Assembly: GCF_016722965.1 (NCBI RefSeq)
Contig: NZ_JAEQNB010000003.1
Coordinates: 124,001-188,000, forward strand
Source: Tumebacillus amylolyticus
Lineage (GTDB): Bacteria; Bacillota; Bacilli; Tumebacillales; Tumebacillaceae
Direction of reading: 5' to 3'
DNA: 64,000 bases
Shown: one piece after another, positions 52,502 to 61,554 of the stretch
How the letters are laid out: every line of letters starts with the position of its first letter
Numbering within the stretch: the first letter of the stretch is position 1
Position numbers and translations under genes: made by a program
The notes under the pieces: generated by a model
What the model saw: the letters and a program-made list of their open reading frames with translations, nothing else
Database searches by the model: none
Told to the model about the DNA's origin: nothing

Positions 52502-53719
52502 TTATTCATAGCGCAAAGCGTCAATCGGGTTAAGTCGTGCGGCTTTGCGCGCTGGATAGACTCCGAACACGATGCCGACCAACATGGAGAAGAAAAAGGC
52601 GTACAGAACCGGCGACAGCGTGACCGCAGTGGTTAGCGTCGAAACTTTGGAGACGAACAAGGCAATCCCGATCCCGAGCAAGATCCCAATGATCCCGCCC
52701 AGCAGCGAGAGCATCACCGACTCGATCAAGAACTGGCGCATGATCGCGCCGCGTGTCGCTCCGATTGCTTTGCGAATTCCGATTTCGCGGGTACGCTCCG
52801 TAACGGAGACCAACATGATGTTCATGATCCCGATCCCGCCGACGAGCAGCGAGATCCCGGCGATCCCGGCGAGCAAGGTCGTCATGATCCCCGTAATCCC
52901 TTGCGCGGTGGAGAGAATTTGCGCTTGCGAAGAGATCTGGAAGTCGCTGTCGTCCTTGGGTTTCAAATGGTGGGAAGCACGCAATGCAGTCGTAATGTCC
53001 ATCGTCGCTTGGTCCATGAGATCGGCCGATTTCGCCGAGACATAGAACGTGCGCACGTTGGTGGTGCCAAACATGCGGTTCATCGCCGTCGTGATCGGGA
53101 TGATCACGCGGTCGTCGTTGTTGGTGAAGCCGGACGAGCCTTGCGATTCCAGCACGCCGATGACTTGAAACGGCATTTGAGCGATGTTGACCGTCTGTCC
53201 GACGACGTCCGAACCCGCACTGCCAAACAATGTAGTGGCAACTTCCGTCCCGAGCACAACGACATTGGACTGCCCTTGCACTTCGTATTTATTGAAAAAA
53301 CGTCCCGCCGACACCTTGGTGCTGCGGACTTCCGCATAGTCGGCGGAGGTGCCTTCCACAGTTGTGGAGGCGTTCTGGTTCTTGTACACGATTTGCTCTT
53401 GCTTGGTGATATCCGGAGCGACACCCGAAACCGAATCTTGCTTCGCAATTTCGGTGACGTCATTCATCGTCAGCGAGTTCGCCGAACCTGCACCGAGTTT
53501 GACCCCACCTTGGGACGCTTGACCCGGCGAGACGATCAACAGGTTGGAGCCAAGCCCTTGGATTTGCGAGGTGACGCTTGATTGTGCGCCCTGACCGATC
53601 GAGACCATCGCGATGACGGCGGAGACGCCGATGATGATCCCAAGCATCGTCAGGAAAGAACGCATCTTATTGGACTTCACACTGCGCAGCGAGACGCGGA
53701 TCGATTCCATGAAATTCAT
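52502..53719 (-). CDS. MacB/FtsX-type ABC transporter permease
   Basis: 405 aa. Four membrane segments in MacB topology: TM1 near 19-43 (MRSFLTMLGIIIGVSAVIAMVSIG), a large extracellular MacB core (about 45-280), then TM2-4 (ILLAGIAGISLLVGGIGIMNIMLVSV, LLGGIIGILLGIGIALFV, LYAFFFSMLVGIVFGVYPA). TERTREIGIRKAIGA is the conserved FtsX-fold cytoplasmic motif. It works as a mechanotransmitter exporter with the adjacent ATPase and adaptor, probably for a peptide or lipid-like compound. Confidence 0.93.
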   Translation of the reverse strand: MNFMESIRVSLRSVKSNKMRSFLTMLGIIIGVSAVIAMVSIGQGAQSSVTSQIQGLGSNLLIVSPGQASQGGVKLGAGSANSLTMNDVTEIAKQDSVSGVAPDITKQEQIVYKNQNASTTVEGTSADYAEVRSTKVSAGRFFNKYEVQGQSNVVVLGTEVATTLFGSAGSDVVGQTVNIAQMPFQVIGVLESQGSSGFTNNDDRVIIPITTAMNRMFGTTNVRTFYVSAKSADLMDQATMDITTALRASHHLKPKDDSDFQISSQAQILSTAQGITGIMTTLLAGIAGISLLVGGIGIMNIMLVSVTERTREIGIRKAIGATRGAIMRQFLIESVMLSLLGGIIGILLGIGIALFVSKVSTLTTAVTLSPVLYAFFFSMLVGIVFGVYPARKAARLNPIDALRYE

Positions 53720-54459
53720 GAGATCGCCTCCTCTACTGCCGCCGTTGCCGCAATTTCAGAGACGAGGCGACGGTTTTCGACCACTTCATCCTCGACGATG
53801 CGTCCGTCGCGGAACCGCACGATGCGTTTGGCGAATTCTGCGATGTCCGGTTCGTGAGTGACGAGGATGATGGTTTTACCTTGGTCGTTCAGGCGTTGGA
53901 AGATGCCCATAATCTCTAGCGAGGTCTTAGTATCCAGCGCCCCGGTCGGTTCGTCGGCCATCAGGATGACCGGGCTGTTGACGAGTGCGCGGGCAATCGA
54001 GACACGCTGTTGTTGACCGCCGGACAGTTCATTGGGTTTGTTGTACAAGCGCGTGCCAAGTCCTACCGATTCCAACGCTTCGATGGCGCGACGACGGCGT
54101 TCCTTCGCGGAAATTCCGGCATAGAGCATCGGTAGTTCAACATTCTCCACCGCCGACGTGCGGGCCAACAGATTGAAACTCTGGAAAACGAAGCCGATCT
54201 TGCGGTTGCGGATGATCGCCAGATCATCGTCATGCAATTTCGAGATCGCGTGTGAATCAAGGACATATTCGCCGAACGTCGGCTTGTCGAGGCACCCTAG
54301 TACGTTCATCATCGTCGATTTCCCCGAGCCGGACGGGCCCATGATCGCCACGAACTCGCCTTCGCGAATGGTCAACGACACGCCGCTTAAGGCATGAATT
54401 TCTTGGTCGCCGACGCGGTAGATTTTGCGCAGGTCGTCGATGCGGATCAAGGGTTGCAT
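53716..54459 (-). CDS. MacB-type ABC transporter ATPase
   Basis: 247 aa. Walker A GPSGSGKSTMMN, Q-loop VFQSFNLLARTSAVENV, signature LSGGQQQRVSIARAL, Walker B VILMADEPTGALD, H-loop VTHEPDIAEF. A short extension after the core (GRIVEDEVVENRRLVSEIAATAAVEEAIS) is unusual. I start at the ATG after GGGGG (MQPLIRI); the longer frame runs back into the adaptor gene's Gly-rich codons. It overlaps the permease by 4 bases. Confidence 0.94.
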   Translation of the reverse strand: MQPLIRIDDLRKIYRVGDQEIHALSGVSLTIREGEFVAIMGPSGSGKSTMMNVLGCLDKPTFGEYVLDSHAISKLHDDDLAIIRNRKIGFVFQSFNLLARTSAVENVELPMLYAGISAKERRRRAIEALESVGLGTRLYNKPNELSGGQQQRVSIARALVNSPVILMADEPTGALDTKTSLEIMGIFQRLNDQGKTIILVTHEPDIAEFAKRIVRFRDGRIVEDEVVENRRLVSEIAATAAVEEAIS

Positions 54460-54460
54460 G

Positions 54461-56563
54461 TTATTTGCCCCCTTTGGCAGCACCGCCGCTGTTGCCACCG
54501 CCGCCCGCACCACCTGAACCGCCGTTGCGGTTGCCGCCGTTGCCGCCTCCACCTAAGCCGCCCAGTCCAAAGCCACCTGCTCCACCAACGCCACGGGTCG
54601 TGCCGGTCGCTGCAGTGAATTGGATGACGATCTGTTCGCCCTCTTTCAGACCTTGGGTGATTTCGACTTTGTCAGAGCTCATCAGGCCGATCTGTACAGG
54701 GCGGAACGTGGTGTTCGCCGGTGTGCCGGTCGACGTTGCGTTGCTCGAGGTACCGGTGGAAGTTCCACGGTTCGTGCCTTTCGAATTCTGCCCTGCCTCC
54801 GCCGTATCCGTTCCTTGGACGAATACTCCATCGCGTCCGCCGAGTTCTTTGAGTGCGGTGGTCGGGACGTAGAGCACGTCTTTGTGCGTATCGACAGTGA
54901 CCGTGACATTGGTGGTCATCCCCGATTTCAACTTCTGGTCAGACGCGACCGAAAGCAAAACTGCATACGTGGTGACACCGTTCGCGGTCGTGGCTTCCGG
55001 TGCAACGGTCAAAACTTTGCCCTTGAACGTTTCGTTCGGGAAGGCAGTGGTGGTGAACTCCGCATCTTGCCCCGGCTTCACTTTGCCGACGTCAGTTTGA
55101 GATACTTGCGCTTGGATCTGCACGTCACTTGCCGAGGTATCGTTCATGATTACAACCGGAGTCCCGTTGGCGGTCAATTCGCCGACCGCGCCGCTGACGG
55201 TGGTAACGACGCCGTCGATCGGCGCTTTCAACGTCAGGTTGTCGAGCGCGATTTTTTGCTGATCGTACTGAGATTGCGCTTGGGCAACCGCCGCTTCTGC
55301 CGCGATGACCGTTGCGCTGTCAGGGCCTGCTTGCGTCTGGCTCAACTGCGCTTGTGCTTGGTCAACCGCCGCTTGCGCCGCTTGGATGGAAGCGGCATCC
55401 GGTGCAGCGTTGGTCTGGTTCCAAGTTGCCAGAGCGACGTTGTACGAAGCTTGGGCTTGGTCGAGTTGGTTTTTCGCAGAATCAAGCGTTGCTTGCGCCG
55501 AAGTGCGGTCATCGTAATTGCGTTGGGCAATCTCAAGGTTTTGTTTGGCGTTGTTGTAGGTTTGGGTTGCTTGGTCGACTTGCGCTTGTGCTTGGTTGAC
55601 TGAAGACTGCGCCTGCGCCACGGTGTTCGGGTCAGGCTGGGCTTTCAAGTCTGCTAAGTTCTTCTCAGCGGTTGCGACCGATTGCTTCGCAGAAGCAATT
55701 GCGCTTTCTGCCTGCGCCATCGACATTCCGTTCTGTGCATACGTGTATTGGGTCTTTGCCGTCTCCAACTGTTGGTTGGCGGTGTCAACGGCCGCTTGCG
55801 CCACGGCAATAGCCGAGGCGGTCGGCGGAGTTTGCGCCACCATCAGCTTGGATTTCGCAGACTCGAGGCCGGCTTGTGCAGACTTGAGGGAAATTTCCGC
55901 CTGACTGACGCTGTTCTGGCTTGAGAGAACGGTTTGGTACGCCGCCGAGCGGTTATTGAAGGCGAGCAATTGGTTGTTATAAGAGACTTTCGCGCCGTCA
56001 AGCGCCACTTTTGCTTTGTCCAAGTTGGCTTTTTGGACGGCGAGCGCTTCCGGCGTCTGGCCGCTTTTGGTTTGGGTCAACTTGGCTTGCGATGCCGAGA
56101 GGTTTGCTTGAGAGGCAGCGATCTGATCTGCCGTAGAGCCTTTTTGCGCCGAAACCAACTTGGCTTTGGCAGCCTCGAGATTCGCTTGGGCGTTCGAAAG
56201 TTGCGCCTTCGCCGTCGCGTCGTCGAGTTGCGCCAACACTTGGCCCGCCTTGACGGTGTCGCCGACTTTGACGTTCAGCGCGGTCAGCTTGGCAGAGCCG
56301 CCCGAGAAGTTCAGTTTGATCTGTTGCGGCGATTGCACGGTGCCCGATGCCGAGATCGTCTCCGTAACATCTCCTTTTTTGACTGTATAAGCACGGGTCA
56401 TTTGCGCGCTTTCTTTGGGTGTGGTGACTTTTTGATATGTGTAGGCACCCCCGCCTACGAGCAAGAGCCCGATCACGGCGATGGTGATGATCTTCTTGGT
56501 GTTGCGTCGCTTCGGCAGGATCGTGGTTCCTTGCTGTTGCGTGTTCAACGTAACTTCAGACAT
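54461..56563 (-). CDS. MacA/HlyD-type adaptor with very long coiled coil and Gly-rich tail
   Basis: 700 aa, versus about 370-420 for typical MacA. One membrane anchor (ITIAVIGLLLVGGGAYTYQ, 25-43), a lipoyl half (GDTVKAGQVLAQLDDA), then about 330 residues of Ala/Gln-rich heptad repeats (AQANLEAAKAKL, QAAVDQAQAQLSQ and relatives, about 110-440), the second lipoyl half and beta barrel (LKAPIDGVVTTVSGAVGELTANGTPVVIM), a Thr/Ser-rich insertion (near 590-630) and a C-terminal Gly/Asn-rich tail. The coil could span the thick wall. First gene of the three-gene exporter; it ends 1 base before the ATPase start. Confidence 0.9.
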   Translation of the reverse strand: MSEVTLNTQQQGTTILPKRRNTKKIITIAVIGLLLVGGGAYTYQKVTTPKESAQMTRAYTVKKGDVTETISASGTVQSPQQIKLNFSGGSAKLTALNVKVGDTVKAGQVLAQLDDATAKAQLSNAQANLEAAKAKLVSAQKGSTADQIAASQANLSASQAKLTQTKSGQTPEALAVQKANLDKAKVALDGAKVSYNNQLLAFNNRSAAYQTVLSSQNSVSQAEISLKSAQAGLESAKSKLMVAQTPPTASAIAVAQAAVDTANQQLETAKTQYTYAQNGMSMAQAESAIASAKQSVATAEKNLADLKAQPDPNTVAQAQSSVNQAQAQVDQATQTYNNAKQNLEIAQRNYDDRTSAQATLDSAKNQLDQAQASYNVALATWNQTNAAPDAASIQAAQAAVDQAQAQLSQTQAGPDSATVIAAEAAVAQAQSQYDQQKIALDNLTLKAPIDGVVTTVSGAVGELTANGTPVVIMNDTSASDVQIQAQVSQTDVGKVKPGQDAEFTTTAFPNETFKGKVLTVAPEATTANGVTTYAVLLSVASDQKLKSGMTTNVTVTVDTHKDVLYVPTTALKELGGRDGVFVQGTDTAEAGQNSKGTNRGTSTGTSSNATSTGTPANTTFRPVQIGLMSSDKVEITQGLKEGEQIVIQFTAATGTTRGVGGAGGFGLGGLGGGGNGGNRNGGSGGAGGGGNSGGAAKGGK

Positions 56564-56649
56564 GACTTCAATCCCCCTTGGATTTTCACTTCTGTGTGTA
56601 AGTCGGTATGGGGCTAGTCTAGCAAGGAATTATGAACAAGATATGAATG

Positions 56650-56683
56650 CAAAAGCCCCTGTCCGGGGGACAGAGGCTGTTTT
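56650..56683 (-). terminator. Hairpin between sensor kinase and adaptor genes
   Basis: Minus-strand AGCCTCTGTC-CCCCG-GACAGGGGCT then TTTTGC. It likely separates or attenuates the regulator operon from the exporter operon. Confidence 0.6.
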
Positions 56684-56693
56684 CAAAACTTTG

Positions 56694-58085
56694 TCACAGT
56701 TTGACCTGCTGTTTCGGGAGCGTGACCCACGCGGTGGTACCTTCGCCCCAGACGCTTTCGATGCCAATCTGTCCGTTCAGCAGTTCGACGATGCGCTTGG
56801 CGATCGACAATCCGAGGCCCGTTCCGCCCTGATCGGTGGTGCGGGCTTTGTCAACTTTGTAAAAGCGCTCCCAGACGCGCTCGATCTCCATTTCTGGAAT
56901 TCCGATGCCCCGATCGATGATTTCCACTCGGGCCTGCACGCCTTCGTCCACCACGCGGATGAGAATCTCACCCCCGCGATGGGAAAAGCGAATGGCGTTG
57001 GAGAGCAAATTGATCACAACTTGCGTGACACGCTCTGCCGGAGCAGTCACGTTGACTTCTTGGATTTCCATGTGCAACTCCAAATCCTTGGCCTGCATTT
57101 GCGGCGAAAGCGTTGCCACCGCCTCACGCATCACTTGACCAAGAGGAGCCTCACCGCTCTCGGACTGCGATTCGGTCTGTTCGCTCTCCAAACGCGAGAG
57201 GTCAAGCAATTCATCGACCAATTTGCCCAGCCGCTCCGATTCCTTGTGAATGCGTTCCAGGAAAGGTCGAGCGTTGTCCACAGGGATCGTTCCGTCAAGG
57301 ATGGCGCCGACGAAGCCGCGGATCGAAGTCAGAGGTGAGCGCAACTCGTGCGACGCATGCGCAACAAATTCACTGCGCATCGCCTCCAACGCCTCAAGTT
57401 CCTCCGCCATATGGTTGAACGCGTCCGCCAACTCGCCCACCTCGTCCTTGGATCGAACTTTGACTTTGCGCGAGAAGTCCCCTTTCGCCATCCTCCGCAC
57501 CGCTTCGTTCATTTCTTGCAAGGGACTCGCAATCGAGCGGGAGAAGAAAAACGCCAACGCCGACGTCACAACCAGTGCAACTCCCCCGGAAATGAGCAGC
57601 AACCGATCCACACCGCCAAAATGCCGATCGAGTTGGGGTCCTTGAACGATCACCGCTCCCAGCACCTTGGGCCCGCGCCGAATCGGGATGCCGACTTGCA
57701 ACGTGTCCGGTTCGCTTTTGTTCACCACGGGAATCTGTTCTTCGCCGCGAAGCGTCGCCCGCACGAACTCCGAACTTGGCGGGTCCTGCTGTTTACGATC
57801 TTCCGGCGGCAAGATGAGCGGGGTGCCGTCCGAGTCGTAGATGTAGACGGCGTTAAACGTCGCAGACATCGCCAACGAATTCTGGTTGTCGGTCTCCAGC
57901 CGCTCCATCCGCTTCCCCGCCACAAGCGCAATTGCCCGCCCTTGCTCCACCATCGAATCCTGCCGCTCTTGTAAAAAGTACCCCCGATACAAAAACGTCC
58001 CCGTCAAATTCAGCACCAATACGGTAACCAACATGATCCCGAGGATGATCAAAACCAACTTGTGAAAAATGCGCAGTCGCTTCAT
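56694..58085 (-). CDS. Membrane sensor histidine kinase
   Basis: 463 aa. TM1 (LVLIILGIMLVTVLVLNLTGTFLY, about 10-33), an extracellular sensor of about 125 residues, TM2 (LLLISGGVALVVTSALAFFFS), HAMP (SPLQEMNEAVRRMAKGDFSRKVKV), HisKA with phospho-accepting His in FVAHASHELRSPLTSIRGF, and HATPase with N box NLLSNAIRFSH, G1 DRGIGIP and G2 GGTGLGLSIAKRIVELLNG. Pairs with the overlapping OmpR-type regulator (ATGA overlap). The signal is unknown; the adjacent exporter suggests a toxic compound or envelope stress. Confidence 0.94.
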   Translation of the reverse strand: MKRLRIFHKLVLIILGIMLVTVLVLNLTGTFLYRGYFLQERQDSMVEQGRAIALVAGKRMERLETDNQNSLAMSATFNAVYIYDSDGTPLILPPEDRKQQDPPSSEFVRATLRGEEQIPVVNKSEPDTLQVGIPIRRGPKVLGAVIVQGPQLDRHFGGVDRLLLISGGVALVVTSALAFFFSRSIASPLQEMNEAVRRMAKGDFSRKVKVRSKDEVGELADAFNHMAEELEALEAMRSEFVAHASHELRSPLTSIRGFVGAILDGTIPVDNARPFLERIHKESERLGKLVDELLDLSRLESEQTESQSESGEAPLGQVMREAVATLSPQMQAKDLELHMEIQEVNVTAPAERVTQVVINLLSNAIRFSHRGGEILIRVVDEGVQARVEIIDRGIGIPEMEIERVWERFYKVDKARTTDQGGTGLGLSIAKRIVELLNGQIGIESVWGEGTTAWVTLPKQQVKL

Positions 58086-58768
58086 GGCTTCTGCACCTCA
58101 AACTTATACCCGACCCCCCAGACCGTGCGGATGCCCCACGTTCGGTTCGGACGCTCCAATTTCTCGCGCAGACGTTTGACGTGAACGTCGACGGTACGGT
58201 TGTCCCCCTCGTACTCCGCCCCCCACACCTTGTCCAAGATATGCTCTCGGTCGAACACTTGGTTCGGATGTGACGCGAGGAAAAACAACAGATCCATCTC
58301 CTTGGGAGGCAAGACGAGCGGCTCGCCCTCCACTTCCACCGTGTAATGGTCGAGATCGATCAACAGTCCCTCGAACCGAAGTTGTTTGGCTACCGTCGGT
58401 TGAGTGCGACGCAACACCGCTTTCACTCGCGCCACCAGTTCCGGCGGGTCGAACGGCTTGCCGAGATAGTCATCGGCGCCAAGATCAAAGCCAATCAGTT
58501 TGTCTTGGCTCTGGGTTCTGGCCGTAACGATGATGATCGGGGTCGGTCCGTCGCGGCGAATCTGCTTGCAAACGGCGAGTCCGTCGATTTTCGGAATCAT
58601 GAGGTCGAGCACGACGAGATTCGGGCGCAAACGGCGGTACAACTGGATCGCCTCTTCGCCGTCCGTTGCGTGAACGAACTCGAAGCCCTCTTTCTCCAAG
58701 TACAAGCGCATCAACAGCGCGATGGATTCATCATCCTCGACAACCAGAATGACCGTGCTTTGTTTCAC
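58082..58768 (-). CDS. OmpR/PhoB-family response regulator
   Basis: 228 aa. Receiver domain with acidic pair VVEDDES, phospho-acceptor Asp in VVLDLMIPKIDG and Lys in YLGKPFDPPEL. The C-terminal winged helix includes LPPKEMDLLFFLASHPNQVFDREHILDKVWG and TVDVHVKRLREKLE. I start at a GTG 7 bases after GGAGGAG; it overlaps the stop of the DUF4937 gene (GTGA). Likely regulates the downstream exporter. Confidence 0.93.
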   Translation of the reverse strand: MKQSTVILVVEDDESIALLMRLYLEKEGFEFVHATDGEEAIQLYRRLRPNLVVLDLMIPKIDGLAVCKQIRRDGPTPIIIVTARTQSQDKLIGFDLGADDYLGKPFDPPELVARVKAVLRRTQPTVAKQLRFEGLLIDLDHYTVEVEGEPLVLPPKEMDLLFFLASHPNQVFDREHILDKVWGAEYEGDNRTVDVHVKRLREKLERPNRTWGIRTVWGVGYKFEVQKP

Positions 58769-59208
58769 AGCGCGGCTCCTCCCTCCACATACCAAGCATC
58801 CAGCAAGTCCAATCGCTTCTCCCCACCCGCATCAGACGGCAAATATAAAATACCGTCTACCAGACGGGCTTTTTGAAGCTCCGGGATCATACGCACGTTC
58901 AACACACGCTCCGGAAGAGAAGCCACCTCCGCGCCCTCGTACAGAGTAACGAAAATCTCTGAATACGTGCGGCCTTGGGCGCTTTTTTCAAAGATGATGT
59001 CGTGGATCTGCTCCATGAAAAAGCGGTACGCTTCAGCATCCCTCCACAGTCCAATGATGCAGGCTTCCTCCGAATCAAACACGTTCCAACCGCCCCATTG
59101 CCCTCCGAAGCCGTCAACCCCCTGCAAAGCGCTCCAACCTGTTTGTGCTTTAGAAAAAGCCGCGTGCAACCCGTCGGGCACGCGGCAAACAATCCACTTG
59201 ATCAACAT
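58765..59208 (-). CDS. DUF4937 family protein (YdbC-like)
   Basis: 147 aa. MLIKWIVCRVPDGLHAAFSKAQTGW, GVDGFGGQWGGWN, ACIIGLWRDAEAYRFFMEQIHD and TYSEIFVTLY follow the DUF4937 pattern, an antibiotic-biosynthesis-monooxygenase-like ferredoxin fold. A C-terminal 40-residue extension (RVLNVRMIPELQKARLVDGILYLPS) is present. Function unknown. GGAGG lies 9 bases before the ATG; 20 bases after the MFS gene and overlapping the regulator gene. Confidence 0.82.
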   Translation of the reverse strand: MLIKWIVCRVPDGLHAAFSKAQTGWSALQGVDGFGGQWGGWNVFDSEEACIIGLWRDAEAYRFFMEQIHDIIFEKSAQGRTYSEIFVTLYEGAEVASLPERVLNVRMIPELQKARLVDGILYLPSDAGGEKRLDLLDAWYVEGGAAL

Positions 59209-59228
59209 CGTTTATCGCCTCCATCGCA

Positions 59229-60413
59229 CTACTTCGCACCGGACGGAGAAACTCCTTCTGCCGCGCCGCTCAACTTGCGCGAAGCCAGCCACACGGTCAG
59301 CGCAAACAACACAGCAGCCACGCCGTAGAGCACCGAAACACCGCCCCTGTACAGCACGGTTCCAACCATCGGACCCGCCGCCATGCCCATGTAGCGGAAG
59401 AAATTGTACACCCCGATCGCCGTCGCCCGTTCGCGCACAAACGAGGCGGTGAGCAGCGTCGTCTGCACCGGCAGAGACAGCCCCAAGCACAACCCGAACA
59501 GGAAGATCGAGAGAATCAAGAGACCGAGCGACAATTTCGCGAGCAAGAGAAACAGCACGACAGACGCCACGTTCAGTGAAGATGTGAGAATCAAACTCCT
59601 GCGTGGCTCGATCCGCTCTTGCAAGCGGCCGCCGATGAAACTGCCAACGGCGATGGCGAGTGAGAGCGGGAGGAACACGAGACTTTTTTCCTCAATCCCC
59701 AAGCTGTAGTACCGGCTCAAGATGTCGGGCAGGAACACGAGGAAGTTATAAAACGTGTAGTACTGGATGAAGCCGAGCAGAATCACCGACAGGCCCGTCG
59801 GATGGCGCAGAATCACAGCAAAGCTTTTCACCGTAAACCGATCGCCCGACGACTCCTGCGACTTGGTTTCCGGCAACAAGAACGCAATCGACATCAGCAA
59901 CGCCGAGCCCACGCCTGCCAGCACCCAGAACACGCCGTTGAATCCGGCTTGTGCCCCGATATAGCCGCCGATCAGCGGCCCTGCGACGGCACCGAGCGAG
60001 ACCATCATCTGGAACGTGCCCATCGCGCGTCCGCGTTCTTTGCCGCTGAACAAGTCGCCGATGACCGTTGTCGCTACGACAGAACCGGTTGCAATCCCCG
60101 CCGCTTGAAAGCCGCGGAACACCAACAACACATAAATGGAATGCGAGAACGCGCAGCCGATCGTCGCCAGCACATACAAGGCAATCCCCGGCAACAGGAC
60201 GTAACGGCGTCCCTTGAGATCTGTCAGCGGCCCGTAGACGATCTGCATCAACGCAAGCACCACGGTGAAGACGGAAATCGTCAGGTTGATTAACAGTTGG
60301 GTGGTATGCAGCTCCGTTTGCACTTCCGGCAACAGAGGCGTGTAGATCGTCTGGGTGAACGGGCCCATGAACGCGCAGAGCGCGACGAGATACAACAAGA
60401 TGCGTTTGTTCAA
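59229..60413 (-). CDS. MFS transporter (12 TM, drug-efflux DHA1-like)
   Basis: 394 aa, twelve hydrophobic segments. Motif A GPLTDLKGRRYVL after TM2, motif C-like GAVAGPLIGGYIGAQAGFNGVFWV in TM5, and the repeat in the second half (GGRLQERIEPRRSLIL). Probably a proton-driven exporter. I start at a TTG 8 bases after AAGGGG; a GTG three codons upstream abuts that site. First gene of an apparent MFS-DUF4937-regulator-kinase operon. Confidence 0.88.
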   Translation of the reverse strand: MNKRILLYLVALCAFMGPFTQTIYTPLLPEVQTELHTTQLLINLTISVFTVVLALMQIVYGPLTDLKGRRYVLLPGIALYVLATIGCAFSHSIYVLLVFRGFQAAGIATGSVVATTVIGDLFSGKERGRAMGTFQMMVSLGAVAGPLIGGYIGAQAGFNGVFWVLAGVGSALLMSIAFLLPETKSQESSGDRFTVKSFAVILRHPTGLSVILLGFIQYYTFYNFLVFLPDILSRYYSLGIEEKSLVFLPLSLAIAVGSFIGGRLQERIEPRRSLILTSSLNVASVVLFLLLAKLSLGLLILSIFLFGLCLGLSLPVQTTLLTASFVRERATAIGVYNFFRYMGMAAGPMVGTVLYRGGVSVLYGVAAVLFALTVWLASRKLSGAAEGVSPSGAK

Positions 60414-60488
60414 AACCGTCACCCCTTATGGAAAAGTTCACCGTTATCCTACCACATTGTACGCCACCCTAAAAGTCCGCATCTCAAA

Positions 60489-60528
60489 ATAAAAATCCCC
60501 GGCCAAGCAAGGCCAAAGGGATTTTTTC
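60489..60528 (-). terminator. Terminator after the DUF402 gene
   Basis: Minus-strand AAAAAATCCC...GGCC-TTGCTT-GGCC...GGGATTTTTATTTT, an interrupted but long stem. Confidence 0.75.
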
Positions 60529-60554
60529 TCAAAAAAGGATCAGTGCCCGTGCCC

Positions 60555-61094
60555 CTATTGTGTCCCGAGGAGGAGATGACGATGCTCGGCCCATTTTGGG
60601 TTCGGGAACGTGCCGGCCGCAATCTCGGCTTGCAGACGCCGAGTTTCGCGCCACGCGAGATCATAATCCTCCTGCGTGATGACACCGTCTCGAAGAGCTT
60701 CGTCCAACTCATCTTCGTCGAGCAGGAACACCTCTCCGGTCGGAAGCACGACGAGATCCAAATAGAGGTCGTCATACCACGGCACTCCGTCATCGGTGAG
60801 TCCGTGTTGTTTCATGATGTCGATGTACCATTGAACGATCTGCCCGTCCTCGTTGAACACCGTGTTCAATACATAGTGCCCGTCAAACGGCAGATGATCC
60901 ATCCATTGGTACCCGCTCGCCATCAATTTCAGTGGAGAGCCGCAGTTGTATTTCCAGATGAACGGTTCCGCCACTCTGTCCATATGCAGCAGGGAAACCC
61001 GCCCGCGAAAGCCGTCCGCCTCCACTTCGCGCATTGTGAACCGCTTTTCAAGAACACGCCTGCTTTTTCGAAAGTCTGAGTATTTGCGCTTCAT
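60555..61094 (-). CDS. DUF402 family protein, nucleoside-phosphatase-like
   Basis: 179 aa. The DUF402 core is VQWYIDIMKQHG, WYDDLYLDLVVLPTGEVFLLDEDELDEALRDGVITQEDYDLA. Characterised relatives (Staphylococcus Ntdp, B. subtilis YgaC) are nucleoside di/tri-phosphatases with metal-binding Asp/Glu in this block. The N-terminal part is basic (RMKRKYSDFRKSRRVLEKR). I use the ATG two codons after a TTG; the ribosome binding site is weak for both, suggesting coupling to the VOC gene 6 bases upstream. Confidence 0.8.
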   Translation of the reverse strand: MKRKYSDFRKSRRVLEKRFTMREVEADGFRGRVSLLHMDRVAEPFIWKYNCGSPLKLMASGYQWMDHLPFDGHYVLNTVFNEDGQIVQWYIDIMKQHGLTDDGVPWYDDLYLDLVVLPTGEVFLLDEDELDEALRDGVITQEDYDLAWRETRRLQAEIAAGTFPNPKWAEHRHLLLGTQ

Positions 61095-61100
61095 ACGCAA

Positions 61101-61454
61101 CTACCACGAACAAACGGACAAGCGATTGCCGCTGTTGTCGAAAAAGTCGAGTGTTTTCACGACGCCGTGGTCGAGGATCGGTTCGGTCTGCACGCCGCGT
61201 TCTTGCAAGTGGCGCTCACACGCTTCCAAGTCTTTGATATAGAAATTGAAAGCAAGATACGGATGCGGCGTATGCGCTTCGCCCGACGGAGTCTCCCACA
61301 AAGTCAACGGCGTTTCCGCCACATTCATGCAAGCGTGCCCGCCCTGACGCCAACGCAATTCAAACCCGAGGTTCTCTTGGTACCACGGAATCGCTTCATC
61401 GAGGGTTTTGACTTGCAGGAATACTGTATCGATACGCTCGAAGAGTTGAGACAT
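61101..61454 (-). CDS. VOC (glyoxalase/bleomycin-resistance) family protein
   Basis: 117 aa single VOC domain: IDTVFLQVKTLDEAIPWYQENLGFEL, WETPSGEAHTPHPYLAFNFYIKDLEACERHL and VKTLDFFDNSGNRLSV. The metal-ligand pattern is partial, so substrate and activity are unknown. ATG 9 bases after AAAGGGG; a longer frame starts eight codons earlier. Confidence 0.85.
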   Translation of the reverse strand: MSQLFERIDTVFLQVKTLDEAIPWYQENLGFELRWRQGGHACMNVAETPLTLWETPSGEAHTPHPYLAFNFYIKDLEACERHLQERGVQTEPILDHGVVKTLDFFDNSGNRLSVCSW

Positions 61455-61508
61455 GTTGTTTGACCCCTTTATTGGCAAAATTTAGTTTCAGAATAGCACA
61501 ACATTTCC

Positions 61509-61552
61509 AGAAAAAAAAGACCGGGAGCACATAGCCCCCCGTCTTTTTCTAC
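61509..61552 (-). terminator. Terminator of the NarL/DesK two-component operon
   Basis: Minus-strand AAAAGACGGGGGGC-TATG-TGCTCCCGGTCTTTTTTTT with small mismatches. Confidence 0.75.
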
Positions 61553-61554
61553 AA

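Noticed and set aside
54480-54600. Tandem Gly-codon repeats as a possible CRISPR or minisatellite
   Set aside because: They are in-frame glycine codons of the adaptor's tail, irregular in length and without spacer structure.
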